Origin: Maribacter flavus
GTDB taxonomy: Bacteria; Bacteroidota; Bacteroidia; Flavobacteriales; Flavobacteriaceae
DNA: 64,000 nt
Assembly (NCBI RefSeq): GCF_008386635.1
Contig: NZ_VUOE01000001.1
Coordinates: 186,001 to 250,000 of the forward strand
Reading direction: 5' to 3'
Part shown: one piece after another, positions 1 to 8,306 of the stretch
How the letters are laid out: each line of letters opens with the position of its first letter
Numbering within the stretch: position 1 is the first letter of the stretch
The notes under the pieces: generated by a model
What the model was told of the DNA's origin: nothing
Seen by the model: only the letters and a program-made list of their open reading frames with translations
The model's database searches: none
Position numbers and translations under genes: made by a program

Positions 1-1022
1 CTGTTCAGTAAAAAAATTCCTCCTACGATCAAAAGACCAAGTTTTACATTCACCAAAAAGGAAATAACCAAAAATAAAACTAGGAAATAGACCGTAAAGC
101 CCACTTGCGCCGTTGCGTAACGCAAAGTACCGGTAAACTCGGCCTCCCATACCTTAGGTTTTACAATGAATTTCCATAAAAGCCACATAGGGAAATTAAT
201 AAGGGCAATTAGCACCTTGAAGATATTGAGCCTTTGTTTCGAAATTGAAGTTTGACCGCTTGGTATTACTGTTAATTCAAATTTTGAAACTTCTTGATTG
301 ACCTTCCTGGGCCTCAAAAAGGATATTTTTTTGCTTGCCAAATATTCCAGAATCGTATCATAATCCTCTTCGGATGCAATATGTGTGGTAAGTTTTTTTA
401 GGGCATTTGAAACGGCGGATTTTGTCCTTTTTTCGGATCTCTGGATATCCGCTTCTTCGAATAAGGACCTGGCGCTAATGGACGTTCCATAATAAACCGC
501 TACGGAATCCGGAAAACCGGTCGCATCCAAATAATTCAGACCCACGGGAACAATCTGCAAATCGATTTCCGGATGCTGTTGTAAGGCCCTAAAAACAATT
601 CTTGTAAATCCCTTGCTCAGGGGCCGAACCCTTCTTTTAAGGTTATGGTTTGCTTCCGGGAACATTACCAGTGCCTTTCCCTGCCCCAAAATTTGGGAAC
701 ATTTGTCAAAGACTTCATCGTTTTTACTCAGGGAACTCCTGCCGTCACGGATTCGGTACACAGGAATCATTTGAAAGAACTTGAATATTTTATTCAACAA
801 GGGCTTTCCAAATACATCCGCACGAGTCAAAAAATAGGGTTTCCGATTACAGTCCACCGCAATCAACAAAACATCCATAAGGGCACTTTGATGATTGGGC
901 AGAAACATGACCGGTTTGTCCAAGGGTACATTTTCAAGACCAAAAACTACTATTTTTTTATGATATGAATGAAGGCCGGTTTTTATATAGACCTTTACCA
1001 AATTATAAAGAAGGTTCTTCAT
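1..1022 (-). CDS. 1-acylglycerol-3-phosphate acyltransferase-like protein (partial, runs off left edge)
   Basis: The minus-strand frame is open from an ATG at 1022 to the window edge, giving about 340 residues without a stop. It reads as a PlsC/LPLAT-type acyltransferase, which transfers an acyl group to glycerol-phosphate or lysophospholipid at the inner membrane. The catalytic motif is NHQSALMD near residue 43, an HX5D spacing rather than the classic HX4D; this spacing also occurs in the yeast Gat-like branch of the family. The substrate-binding motif appears as FPEANHNLKRRVRPLSKG near residue 130. Two hydrophobic helices follow close to the left edge. The gene starts inside the 3' end of the upstream transporter gene (20-bp overlap), so the two are probably co-transcribed. 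The exact acyl acceptor cannot be read from the sequence. Confidence 0.8.
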   Translation of the reverse strand, partial: MKNLLYNLVKVYIKTGLHSYHKKIVVFGLENVPLDKPVMFLPNHQSALMDVLLIAVDCNRKPYFLTRADVFGKPLLNKIFKFFQMIPVYRIRDGRSSLSKNDEVFDKCSQILGQGKALVMFPEANHNLKRRVRPLSKGFTRIVFRALQQHPEIDLQIVPVGLNYLDATGFPDSVAVYYGTSISARSLFEEADIQRSEKRTKSAVSNALKKLTTHIASEEDYDTILEYLASKKISFLRPRKVNQEVSKFELTVIPSGQTSISKQRLNIFKVLIALINFPMWLLWKFIVKPKVWEAEFTGTLRYATAQVGFTVYFLVLFLVISFLVNVKLGLLIVGGIFLLN

Positions 1023-1974
1023 GCAAGTTTTTATCTTTTATGGGTCTCATGTTCCAGAAAGTGGCCAGGAGCAAACCGGAAACCATATGCCAAATTCCCC
1101 AAAAAGCCGCTAAAATAGCCATCCCGCCCAAACCTTCAAAAAAAGTGAATATCAGCAGTAGTCCAAGCCCTGAATTCTGAATTCCGGTTTCGATAGTAAT
1201 AGACCTTGTATTTTGAGTGTCCAAATTAAAGGCCTTCGCAATGCCATATCCTCCCATAAAAGCCAGTAAATTGTGGAGCAGCACAAGCCAAAAAATGTAA
1301 AGAACATACTCTAAAAAGACATCAATATTATTGAACAAGGCCAAGAAGACCAAAAAAATAAAAAACACAAGGGAAAATACCTTAAAAAATTTGGCCATTC
1401 GTAACGCAAGGAGCGGTTTCCAATGATTCAGACCCATACCAAGGAGTAAGGGAATACCCAATAACAAGGCCACCAGTTTGACCATTTCAAATGGTGCTAT
1501 CGCCACGGAATTGAGTAAGGAAGAAGTAGGTCCATATAAAGAACCCCAAAATTCCAAATTGAGAGGTGTCATGATTATGGCCAATAGCGTAGCGATGGCC
1601 GTAAGACAAACCGATAATGCCGTATTGCCGCCTCCCAAATGGGTAATGTAGTTGGAAATATTACCTCCTGGGCAAGCCGCGACCATAAACATGCCCAAAG
1701 CCACACTTGGGTACGGTTTTAAAAGGAAAACCAATAAAAACGTAATTATTGGCAAAAGAAGGAACTGACTTGCAACCCCTATGAATACAGGCTTGGGATT
1801 CACCCATAATTGTCTAAAGTCCTTTAACGATATTTCAAGGGCAATCCCAAACATCACCAAGGCCAACACAATGTTCATGAGCCAAAGGGCCTCATTATCG
1901 AAATTTATTTGGACGCTATCTAGGGAAGCTTCTGTCAAGTAATAGAGATTAAAATCGATCCACTTAGCGGACAA
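1003..1974 (-). CDS. Bile acid:sodium symporter family protein
   Basis: A 323-residue integral membrane protein of the BASS/SBF family, a group of Na+-coupled carriers for organic anions. About nine to ten hydrophobic helices can be counted. The family signature ACPGGNISN lies near residue 105, corresponding to the unwound crossover helix that binds sodium in the bacterial ASBT homologues. A second conserved stretch, ETGIQNSGLG, lies near residue 262 and matches the second crossover. The length is typical for bacterial members. Substrates of bacterial BASS proteins vary (bile acids, pantoate, pyruvate), so no substrate is assigned. The acyltransferase gene overlaps its 3' end. The ATG at 1974 gives a short soluble N-terminus before the first helix. 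Confidence 0.88.
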   Translation of the reverse strand: MSAKWIDFNLYYLTEASLDSVQINFDNEALWLMNIVLALVMFGIALEISLKDFRQLWVNPKPVFIGVASQFLLLPIITFLLVFLLKPYPSVALGMFMVAACPGGNISNYITHLGGGNTALSVCLTAIATLLAIIMTPLNLEFWGSLYGPTSSLLNSVAIAPFEMVKLVALLLGIPLLLGMGLNHWKPLLALRMAKFFKVFSLVFFIFLVFLALFNNIDVFLEYVLYIFWLVLLHNLLAFMGGYGIAKAFNLDTQNTRSITIETGIQNSGLGLLLIFTFFEGLGGMAILAAFWGIWHMVSGLLLATFWNMRPIKDKNLHEEPSL

Positions 1975-2203
1975 GATAGCAATATACTAAAATAGTGTTA
2001 AAAAGCTAGATTTCCCTTTTTAACCCAAATTATGCATTGGGACTACGTCATGAGGGTTCAAAATACAATAAACACAGGTGTTTTCTTGATTTTAGCATAG
2101 CATCGCTATGGTTAAATTAAAAAACAGCCTAAACAGCGTGTGTTTAAAGTAGTTTGAAGCCGTAATAGATTTTCTACTACATATTTTGGGTTTAAGCATA
2201 TAT

Positions 2204-2506
2204 CTATTGAATCCTAAGCTTTTCTATCATTTCCCTAGAAACATTTCCCGCATAAACGCCATAGGCATCTACCAAGAGTCCTTTTCCTCCGTTGCTGGTT
2301 TCTATGACATAAAGGATGGTGCTATCGTCCGGGTTGGTCTCACCCTCGAATCGATAGTATTTGACAACATTGAGGTCCACAGCCTTGTGAATTTGCTTTT
2401 TTGCCTTATTCTCAATACCGGCATCACAAAGATTAAAGTCCTCCGTATACCCTTCCTTTTTTAAGTCATTTATTGCCTCTGATAATGATATATATGAATT
2501 TTCCAT
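2204..2506 (-). CDS. Small conserved Bacteroidetes protein, often labelled 'phosphoribosylpyrophosphate synthetase'
   Basis: A soluble 100-residue protein starting MENSYISLSEAINDLKKEGY. I recognise the family as a short flavobacterial protein frequently labelled phosphoribosylpyrophosphate synthetase in databases. It is far too short to be that enzyme (about 310 residues) and shows no PRPP-binding loop, so the label is best ignored. The visible architecture is a short N-terminal helix, a CDAG motif near residue 27, then alternating strands with the conserved segments YYRFEGETNPDD and SNGGKGLLVDAYG. It stands alone between the convergent transporter region and the divergent thioredoxin-like gene, whose start lies about 90 bp away on the other strand. 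The function is unknown. Confidence 0.72.
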   Translation of the reverse strand: MENSYISLSEAINDLKKEGYTEDFNLCDAGIENKAKKQIHKAVDLNVVKYYRFEGETNPDDSTILYVIETSNGGKGLLVDAYGVYAGNVSREMIEKLRIQ

Positions 2507-2593
2507 GTGCTGATTTTAAGTTTCTATAAGTTACCAATAGATTATGCCATTCGCAACATTTTAAGATTTTATAACTTTGAAAAAAAGTTTGTC

Positions 2594-3154
2594 ATGGCCA
2601 GAACACCAAGTAATATGTTGGAATTGGGCACCAAAGCCCCTGGATTTAGTCTTTTGGATACAGTATCGGGAGAAACGAAAAGCCTTGAACAACTGAAAGG
2701 TGAAAAAGGAACCGTAATCATGTTCATCTGTAACCATTGTCCATTTGTAATCCATGTAAATCCAAAAATAACAGAGATTGCCAAAGACTATCAAAGAAAA
2801 GGAATCGGGTTTATCGCCATTTCCAGCAATGATATTGAAAATTATCCGCAGGATGCGCCGGATCTTATGACGGTAAGGGCCAAGGAAGAAGGCTATCCTT
2901 TTCCCTATTTGTACGATGAAACACAAGATGTCGCCAAATCCTTTGACGCTGCCTGTACGCCCGATTTTTATTTGTTCGATCAGGATTTATCACTGGTATA
3001 TAGAGGACAATTGGACGATTCCAGGCCAGAGAATGGCGTTCCTCTTACTGGAAAAGACTTATCTAATGCTATGGATGCTGTCCTGAACGGAACCAAAGTG
3101 GACGTACTCCAAAAACCCAGTATTGGATGTAATATTAAATGGAAGGCGAACTGA
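2594..3154 (+). CDS. Thioredoxin/peroxiredoxin-like family protein (AhpC/TSA, PRX_like1 type)
   Basis: A 186-residue thioredoxin-fold protein. The frame is open from 2507, but homologues begin at MARTPSNMLELGTKAPGF, so the ATG at 2594 is chosen. After the strand-turn typical of AhpC/TSA proteins (KAPGFSLLD) comes the redox motif CNHCPF near residue 49, a CxxC in the position of the peroxidatic region, and a cis-proline region CTPDFYLFD near residue 123. The ISSND element after the second strand is typical of the cytosolic PRX_like1 subgroup. No signal peptide is visible. It probably acts as a thiol-disulfide reductase or peroxidase; the substrate is unknown. The GNAT gene follows 32 bp downstream in the same direction and may share a transcript. 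Confidence 0.8.
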   Translation: MARTPSNMLELGTKAPGFSLLDTVSGETKSLEQLKGEKGTVIMFICNHCPFVIHVNPKITEIAKDYQRKGIGFIAISSNDIENYPQDAPDLMTVRAKEEGYPFPYLYDETQDVAKSFDAACTPDFYLFDQDLSLVYRGQLDDSRPENGVPLTGKDLSNAMDAVLNGTKVDVLQKPSIGCNIKWKAN

Positions 3155-3186
3155 TTGTCCCATTTTTGTGGCTCCATTAAATCCGT

Positions 3187-3720
3187 ATGCAAAAAACAAA
3201 TAGCCTTAAGTTTGTTGAGCTGGTCCCTGATCTCTACCAAACGTATATCCAAATTGGTACGCGGGCCTATAACCAACATTACCGACATTTATGGCCAAAC
3301 GGGGACACATCAACCTATATTCAATATAGTTTCACCAAACAGGTGTTGGACAAAGAGGAATTGGATACGAATACCCAATTATACCTGATTCAGTTGGAAG
3401 ACACTTATGTAGGTATTTTAAAAATTACCTTTGATAAAAAAATGATGACCTATATAGAATCCGATGCGCTTTATTTGGATAAAATCTATATTCTTAAGGA
3501 GTATTCGGGCAAAGGTATAGGCGCTAAATGCATTCAATTTATCGTTGGAATCGCCAAAAAACTTTCTAAAAAAGCCATATTCCTGGAATCCATGCAAAAA
3601 GGCCCAGCACTTTCGTTTTACCTTGCCAATAATTTCACCATTGTCTCCAATAGCCAAGTACCCTTTGAGAATGTGATTGAAGAGGAAAAACCCATGTACG
3701 TTTTAATGAAAGGTATCTAA
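3187..3720 (+). CDS. GNAT family N-acetyltransferase
   Basis: A 177-residue protein with the layout of a GCN5-related N-acetyltransferase. An N-terminal helix-strand region is followed by the core strand DKIYIL, the acetyl-CoA pyrophosphate-binding loop EYSGKGIGAKCI (Q/RxxGxG/A variant) near residue 104, and a C-terminal segment ending in strand KPMYVLMKG. The family acetylates amines on small molecules, antibiotics or proteins; nothing here identifies the acceptor. It lies directly downstream of the thioredoxin-like gene and converges with the DinB-like gene, with the two stop codons one base apart. The ATG at 3187 gives the usual length for the family. Confidence 0.8.
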   Translation: MQKTNSLKFVELVPDLYQTYIQIGTRAYNQHYRHLWPNGDTSTYIQYSFTKQVLDKEELDTNTQLYLIQLEDTYVGILKITFDKKMMTYIESDALYLDKIYILKEYSGKGIGAKCIQFIVGIAKKLSKKAIFLESMQKGPALSFYLANNFTIVSNSQVPFENVIEEEKPMYVLMKGI

Positions 3721-3721
3721 A

Positions 3722-4258
3722 TTACCATCCCTTTCTAACTATCAAATTCTGGATATGGGCTAAATGATGGTTTCCATGCCAGGCATACTTTCCGATATTC
3801 TGGGCAACGGTGACTTTAACGTTGCCATCAGGATGAAGGTAAAAACTCTCGTATTGGGCTTCATCCAATCCTTTTAAGAGATAAACCAGTTTGGCGTGCA
3901 AGGCGTCCAAATAGCTCAGGGAAAGTGATACCGGAGCTGTTTTGGCATCGAACAGATTGCTCCAGGATTTTTCTTCGTAGGCCTTTATTAAAGGTGCGTC
4001 TTCGGATAGCGCCCATTTAAATCGGGTGTAGCTATGGTGATGGCTATCGGCGATATGATGGACCAATTGTCTTACTGTCCACCCTTGGGGCCTATAGGAC
4101 GTATCCAACTGCTCCTCATGTAAGGGAATCACCAAGGCCCGGAGCTTTTGGGGTAGAATTTCCAGTTCCTTGATCCAAGAATCCCTAAGTTCCTTGGAAA
4201 TGGTTTCAGGACAAGTAAAATGTCCTATAGGATAGCGCAGTTCTTCTAAGTTTTCCAT
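3722..4258 (-). CDS. DinB/YfiT-like metal-dependent hydrolase (putative bacillithiol S-transferase family)
   Basis: A 178-residue four-helix-bundle protein of the DinB-like superfamily, close to the YfiT/BstA group. The start at MENLEELRYPIG is preferred over the in-frame codon 33 bp upstream because homologues begin with this LRYPIGxF motif. Three histidines that ligate the metal in YfiT are visible: one in VHHIADSHHH near residue 65 and two in WHGNHHLAHI near residue 160. The phrase PQGWTVRQLVHH is characteristic. Family members are Ni2+/Zn2+ proteins, some of which transfer thiols to substrates. The substrate is not deducible. The gene converges with the GNAT gene. Confidence 0.82.
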   Translation of the reverse strand: MENLEELRYPIGHFTCPETISKELRDSWIKELEILPQKLRALVIPLHEEQLDTSYRPQGWTVRQLVHHIADSHHHSYTRFKWALSEDAPLIKAYEEKSWSNLFDAKTAPVSLSLSYLDALHAKLVYLLKGLDEAQYESFYLHPDGNVKVTVAQNIGKYAWHGNHHLAHIQNLIVRKGW

Positions 4259-4473
4259 GACATAAATGTAGAAAACATAAACGCAGACCAAATAAAAATT
4301 CTCAAAAAATGTAGTTCTGATTTGAACGCCCTTCCCACGCCTTCTTTGTAAAAGGAGGCAGTAAATTTTCCATCTATCTCGTACAACAAAAATTTAATAG
4401 AGTTTTAACCATAAATCCCTACTCAACCATTATTAATCTAGTAATTTTATAGAGTAATTAAAAATGATATAAA

Positions 4474-5112
4474 ATGGCAGCAATACGTTTAGGTGACAAA
4501 GCACCTGATTTTACAGCAGATAGTTCCATGGGAACTATAAACCTTTATGACTATTTAGGGGATAGTTGGGGAATCCTTTTTTCACATCCTGCAGATTTTA
4601 CACCTGTATGTACCACTGAATTGGGTACTGCAGCAAATTTTAAACCTGAGTTCGATAAACGCAACGTAAAAATGCTAGCGTTAAGTGTGGATGGGGCCGC
4701 TTCCCATAACGAGTGGATCAAGGATATAAACGAGGTTCAAAATACAACGGTCAATTTTCCGATTATAGCGGACGAGGACAAAAAAGTTTCAACACTCTAT
4801 GATATGATACACCCTAATGCCGACAATAATCTAACAGTACGGTCCGTATTTATTATAGCTCCGGACAAGACCGTTAAACTTACCTTGACCTATCCGGCAT
4901 CAACGGGAAGAAATTTTTATGAATTGTTGCGAGTCGTCGACTCTTTACAACTTACAGCCTACCATAAAGTAGCAACACCTGCCAATTGGGAACATGGGAA
5001 TGACGTGGTGGTGAGTCCGGCAATTCCTACCGAAGAGGCCAAAGGAATGTTCGCCAAAGGGGTGGAAGAAATCAAACCCTACCTAAGGATGACTCCAGAC
5101 CCAACGACATAA
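4474..5112 (+). CDS. Peroxiredoxin, 1-Cys Prx6 type
   Basis: A 212-residue cytosolic peroxiredoxin that reduces hydrogen peroxide and organic hydroperoxides. The peroxidatic site is PADFTPVCTTELG near residue 40, with the PxxxT/SxxC pattern intact. The following LALSVDG and the long C-terminal dimer arm (VVSPAIPTEEAKGMF) are diagnostic of the Prx6/1-Cys subfamily; no resolving cysteine is present in the usual place. The length is typical. The gene has its own 180-bp upstream region and is followed by an independent cold-shock gene. Together with the thioredoxin-like gene it makes this segment rich in oxidative-stress functions, although the genes are not in one operon. Confidence 0.92.
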   Translation: MAAIRLGDKAPDFTADSSMGTINLYDYLGDSWGILFSHPADFTPVCTTELGTAANFKPEFDKRNVKMLALSVDGAASHNEWIKDINEVQNTTVNFPIIADEDKKVSTLYDMIHPNADNNLTVRSVFIIAPDKTVKLTLTYPASTGRNFYELLRVVDSLQLTAYHKVATPANWEHGNDVVVSPAIPTEEAKGMFAKGVEEIKPYLRMTPDPTT

Positions 5113-5239
5113 TTATCCTAAATTATGTGACCTTGACTTAGAAGTTAAAAAAAGATAATGATAAGATAACTTGGTAAAAAGCTATCTGATAAATAATTAA
5201 ACGCTATCTTCGCGCTTTAATTAAATTAATTTTTCTATT

Positions 5240-5434
5240 ATGAGTAAAGGAACAGTAAAATTCTTCAACGATTCCAAAGGTTATGGTTTCATCACTGAAG
5301 ATGGTTCAAACACAGATCATTTTGTACACATTTCTGGCTTAATCGATGAAGTTCGTGAAGGTGATGTTGTAGAATTTGAACTACAACAAGGTAAAAAAGG
5401 ATTGAATGCCGTTAATGTGAAAGTTATTGACTAG
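5240..5434 (+). CDS. Cold shock protein, CspA family
   Basis: A 64-residue single-domain cold-shock protein that binds single-stranded RNA and DNA and melts RNA secondary structure. The RNP1 motif KGYGFI (residues 13-18) and an RNP2-like HFVHIS (about residues 29-34) are both visible in the five-stranded OB fold. The length matches the family. The leader ends TTTTTCTATTATG, an AT-rich start context also found before the integrase gene. A strong intrinsic terminator follows at 5463-5500, so it is a monocistronic unit. Confidence 0.95.
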   Translation: MSKGTVKFFNDSKGYGFITEDGSNTDHFVHISGLIDEVREGDVVEFELQQGKKGLNAVNVKVID

Positions 5435-5462
5435 GTTACAAATTATCTTTTTTATAGTTCTA

Positions 5463-5500
5463 AAAAGCCCGAACCATTTGTTCGGGCTTTTATTTTTTTT
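5463..5500 (+). terminator. Intrinsic terminator after the cold-shock gene
   Basis: An 11-bp stem, AAAAGCCCGAA (5463-5473) with TTCGGGCTTTT (5481-5491), has a seven-base loop and is followed by a run of T. It lies 28 bp past the stop codon. Confidence 0.9.
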
Positions 5501-5531
5501 GATATAAACACGCAACCATTCTACATTTTTG
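5498..5531 (+). promoter_or_regulatory. Bacteroidetes-type promoter for the small membrane peptide gene
   Basis: TTTG (5498-5501) is followed by 20 bases and TACATTTTTG (5522-5531). This matches the TTTG-N19..21-TAnnTTTG housekeeping promoter of Bacteroidetes, allowing two extra T residues. It begins at the end of the cspA terminator and lies 48 bp upstream of the ATG at 5579. Confidence 0.5.
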
Positions 5532-5578
5532 AGTCTATAGATAAAGCATCTCAGTTTCCCCACTTTAAAAACTGACCT

Positions 5579-5665
5579 ATGAATACTTTTCTTGGAGTTC
5601 TTCTCGTTTTGATTTTTGTAAATATTGCCATGTTGGCAACTAGCCTGCGAAGGAAAAAAAATTAA
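5579..5665 (+). CDS. Small one-helix membrane peptide, copy 1 (28 aa)
   Basis: The frame encodes 28 residues beginning MNTFLGVLLVLIFVN. It is one hydrophobic helix of about 22 residues containing a conserved asparagine, followed by a basic tail RRKKN. I believe it is real because two further frames, at 5760 and 22094, encode the same pattern: M-x-T-F, a hydrophobic run, then LIxxN. All three carry an asparagine at residue 15 and serine-leucine or serine-asparagine near the end of the helix. A recognisable promoter lies upstream. The unit sits between two intrinsic terminators. The function is unknown; the size and topology suit a modulator of a larger membrane complex or a toxic peptide, but neither is shown. 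Confidence 0.6.
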   Translation: MNTFLGVLLVLIFVNIAMLATSLRRKKN

Positions 5666-5759
5666 AATTCCCTGATTTTTACGTAGGGTTTTGAAATCGC
5701 AAATTGTTATTCAATTGATAATGAATACTATTTGTTGAACTTTTGACCCCTAATTTTAA

Positions 5760-5843
5760 ATGAAAACATTTCTGGCAATAATATTTCTTTTAATATTGAT
5801 CAATGCTATTTTGCTGATATCAAATTATCTAAGGACAAAATAA
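5760..5843 (+). CDS. Small one-helix membrane peptide, copy 2 (27 aa)
   Basis: The frame encodes 27 residues beginning MKTFLAIIFLLILIN and ending in the basic tail LRTK. It shares the start M-K/N-T-F-L, the asparagine at residue 15 and the helix length with the peptide at 5579, so the two are tandem paralogues about 95 bp apart. A promoter-like TTG-N19-TACTATTTG (5704-5734) precedes it. A hairpin terminator follows directly at 5845. It is single-pass by hydropathy, with a positive C-terminus predicted to face the cytoplasm. No known family is recognised. Confidence 0.6.
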   Translation: MKTFLAIIFLLILINAILLISNYLRTK

Positions 5844-5844
5844 G

Positions 5845-5877
5845 AACACCCCGGAGGTTCCGAGGTGTTTTTTGTTT
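5845..5877 (+). terminator. Intrinsic terminator after the tandem small peptides
   Basis: AACACCCCGGA (5845-5855) pairs with TCCGAGGTGTT (5858 onwards) with one C-A mismatch, followed by TTTTTGTTTTT. It starts two bases after the stop codon of the second peptide. Confidence 0.75.
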
Positions 5878-5894
5878 TTAGTCCGATTTTTAAT

Positions 5895-6827
5895 TTATCC
5901 GACCTTCATCAACTCCACATCAAAAATCAAGGTTGCATCCGGAGGTATGACCCCCCCTGCACCGGCACTTCCATAGGCCAAGTCCGATGGTATAACAAAA
6001 CGAGCCTTGTCACCAACACGCAGTAAGCCGATACCTTCATCCCAACCTGGGATTACCTGACCTACTCCCAATTGAAAATCTATGGGCGAATTTCTCTTGT
6101 ACGATGAATCGAACACTTGCCCGTCTACCAAAGCCCCTTCATAATGTACGGATACCTTCTTCCCTTTTTCAGCCTTTGGCCCGTCTCCATTTTGTATCAA
6201 CTTGTACCTCAAACCGGAGTCGGTTTCATCAAAGCCAGCGGCAATTTTGTCCAATGCAGCCTTTTGGGCGGCTTTTGCAGCTGCCAGACGCTCCACTTTT
6301 GTAGTTTCAAATTTTTCAAATGCCTCCACGGCATTCCATGCCTTTGCCTTTTCTCCTACTCTTACAATCTCCACGGAATCCATGGTATCCCCTTGTGAAA
6401 TGGCATCCACTACTTCCTGTCCACTGGCAACATAACCAAAAACGGTATGTTTGCCATCCAACCACGGCGTTGGAACATGTGTTATAAAGAATTGGCTGCC
6501 ATTGGTGCCGGGTCCGGCATTGGCCATGGAAAGTACTCCTGGGCCACTATGTTTCAATTCTGGATGGAACTCGTCATCGAACTTATATCCGGCATCACCG
6601 GTTCCGGTTCCCAAAGGGCACCCACCCTGAATCATAAAATCTGGGATTACCCTATGGAATTTTAAACCATCATAGTAAGGTTCGCCCAAATCTTTCACCT
6701 TGTTTTTCTTCTTACCTTCGGCCAAGGCTACAAAATTCCCTACGGTACCGGGTGTTTTGTCATAGGTCAACTTTACCAATATTTCACCTTTTGTGGTATT
6801 GAATTTTGCGTATAATCCGTCTTCCAT
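5895..6827 (-). CDS. Dual-domain peptidylprolyl isomerase (cyclophilin-FKBP fusion)
   Basis: A 310-residue cytosolic protein with two different prolyl isomerase domains in one chain. Residues 1-165 form a cyclophilin: KFHRVIPDFMIQGG contains the catalytic arginine of the FHR motif, and GPGTNGSQFFI and WLDGKHTVFG are standard active-site segments. A charged, alanine-rich helical linker follows (about 165-200). Residues 205-310 form an FKBP domain, with VHYEGALVDGQVFDSS, VIPGWDEG, AYGSAGAGGVIPP and a terminal FDVEL. Such cyclophilin-FKBP fusions (CFBP) have been described from Flavobacterium. No signal peptide is visible, so it probably assists folding in the cytoplasm. The gene is monocistronic, with 75 bp to the M28 peptidase gene upstream. 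Confidence 0.92.
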   Translation of the reverse strand: MEDGLYAKFNTTKGEILVKLTYDKTPGTVGNFVALAEGKKKNKVKDLGEPYYDGLKFHRVIPDFMIQGGCPLGTGTGDAGYKFDDEFHPELKHSGPGVLSMANAGPGTNGSQFFITHVPTPWLDGKHTVFGYVASGQEVVDAISQGDTMDSVEIVRVGEKAKAWNAVEAFEKFETTKVERLAAAKAAQKAALDKIAAGFDETDSGLRYKLIQNGDGPKAEKGKKVSVHYEGALVDGQVFDSSYKRNSPIDFQLGVGQVIPGWDEGIGLLRVGDKARFVIPSDLAYGSAGAGGVIPPDATLIFDVELMKVG

Positions 6828-6902
6828 TTTACTAGTTTTTAATGAGGTGCAAAGGTAGTTAAAAGTATATATTGGAGCCTAGGTCCCTAATCCAACTTTC
6901 CA

Positions 6903-8306
6903 TTAGGGATTGAGACCATGGGTATCAACGAGATAAACCAAACTTGCCATGGTGGCGGCACCAAGCTCCAGTTCCCGTTTGTTGACTTGTTCAAACGTAT
7001 CGTTTTCCGCGTGGTGGTAATCGAAATATCGTTGGGAATCGGGTCTAAGGCCTGCAAGTGTTATTCGTTCATTTTTCAAGGGGCCAATATCCGCCCCGCT
7101 TCCGCCCTTTTCAAACAAATGGACCAAATAGGGCTCAAAGAGGTCCTTCCAGCCCATGATTTTTTCAAAACTGGAGTCGGGACCATCAAAGGAAAAGCCC
7201 CTTGGGGTAAATCCTCCGGCATCGCTCTCCAAACCAAAAATGTGATTTTCGTTCTTTTCCATCGCTACCTTTGCATATTCGTTTCCTCCACGTAGGCCAT
7301 TTTCCTCGTTCATGAACAGCACGACACGGATTGTCCGTTTTGGTTTATACCCTATCTGCTTAAATAGCTGAAGAACTTCCATGCTTTGTACGCAACCGGC
7401 GCCGTCGTCGTGCGAACCGTCGCCCAAATCCCAAGAATCCAAATGTCCCCCTACCACAATAATTTCATCCGGATGGGTGCTTCCTTTTATTTCACCTATG
7501 ACATTGTAGGACTCCACATCTGGGAACAGTTTACAGTTCTGTTTGAAGAAAAATTTGGTCTTGGGGTCCAATTGTAACGTGGCGCTCAACAATTCGGCCG
7601 CATTCGTACTAATGGCGGCCGCTGGTATTCTTTTGTCCTCAGGCAAATCGCCATAGCTCATGGAGCCTGTATGAGGGTAATCATCCAATCTAAGGTTCAT
7701 GGATCTGACTATAATACCTATTGCCCCATATTTAGCTGCTTCCATGGCGCCCGCATAGCGTTGGTCCACACACCCGGAATACGCTGCAAAGGTGTTTATC
7801 AATGTGGGATCCATGGGACGATTATAAAAAACGATCTTGCCTTTGATCTTAGACGCTCCCAAAACCGCCAATTCTTCAAGGCCCTTTACTTCAACAATTT
7901 CCGACTTAACGCCACTTGGCGGGGTTGCCACCGATCCGCCCAGTGCGGTAAGGGGAACGTTCGTTGTAACCCCCGGAGACGTTTCAAAATAGGCGAACTC
8001 CGGTATTCCCCGCACCCATTTTGGCACCATGACAGGCTGTAACCAAACCCTGTCCAATCCCATTGAATCCAGTTCTTGCTTTGTATAATTGACAGCCTGT
8101 TGGGCCTGGATGGAACCGGACAGCCGCCCACCGATTTGATTGGAAAGATAATTCAGCCAATCGTAGGATTTCCCCTTGGTCAAAGCGGCATCGTAGATGT
8201 TTTTTAATTGTTGTTGGTCCGAATTTTGTGACCATCCAATCTGTACAAAAAATAGGCAAAGAACACCTAACTTAATTGTTCCTTTCACTGCGAAGTTGGT
8301 TTTCAT
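6903..8306 (-). CDS. Secreted M28 family metallopeptidase (carboxypeptidase Q-like)
   Basis: A 467-residue exported aminopeptidase or dipeptidase. An N-terminal signal peptide ends near GWSQ (about residue 27). A PA-domain-like insertion follows (about residues 120-260). The di-zinc catalytic core then shows GGHLDSWDLGDGSHDDGAG (first His and bridging Asp), MNEENGLRGG (catalytic Glu pair), ESDAGGF (Asp ligand) and DYHHAENDTF (last His ligand). All metal ligands are present, so it should be active. The order and length match the plasma carboxypeptidase Q branch of M28. It is expected in the periplasm or outside the cell, where it would degrade oligopeptides. Its start overlaps the end of the PPK2 gene by 35 bp, suggesting translational coupling. 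Confidence 0.9.
   Translation of the reverse strand: MKTNFAVKGTIKLGVLCLFFVQIGWSQNSDQQQLKNIYDAALTKGKSYDWLNYLSNQIGGRLSGSIQAQQAVNYTKQELDSMGLDRVWLQPVMVPKWVRGIPEFAYFETSPGVTTNVPLTALGGSVATPPSGVKSEIVEVKGLEELAVLGASKIKGKIVFYNRPMDPTLINTFAAYSGCVDQRYAGAMEAAKYGAIGIIVRSMNLRLDDYPHTGSMSYGDLPEDKRIPAAAISTNAAELLSATLQLDPKTKFFFKQNCKLFPDVESYNVIGEIKGSTHPDEIIVVGGHLDSWDLGDGSHDDGAGCVQSMEVLQLFKQIGYKPKRTIRVVLFMNEENGLRGGNEYAKVAMEKNENHIFGLESDAGGFTPRGFSFDGPDSSFEKIMGWKDLFEPYLVHLFEKGGSGADIGPLKNERITLAGLRPDSQRYFDYHHAENDTFEQVNKRELELGAATMASLVYLVDTHGLNP

Noticed and set aside
2186..2464. Plus-strand frame of 92 codons
   Set aside because: It is the antisense shadow of the 100-aa conserved gene at 2204-2506.
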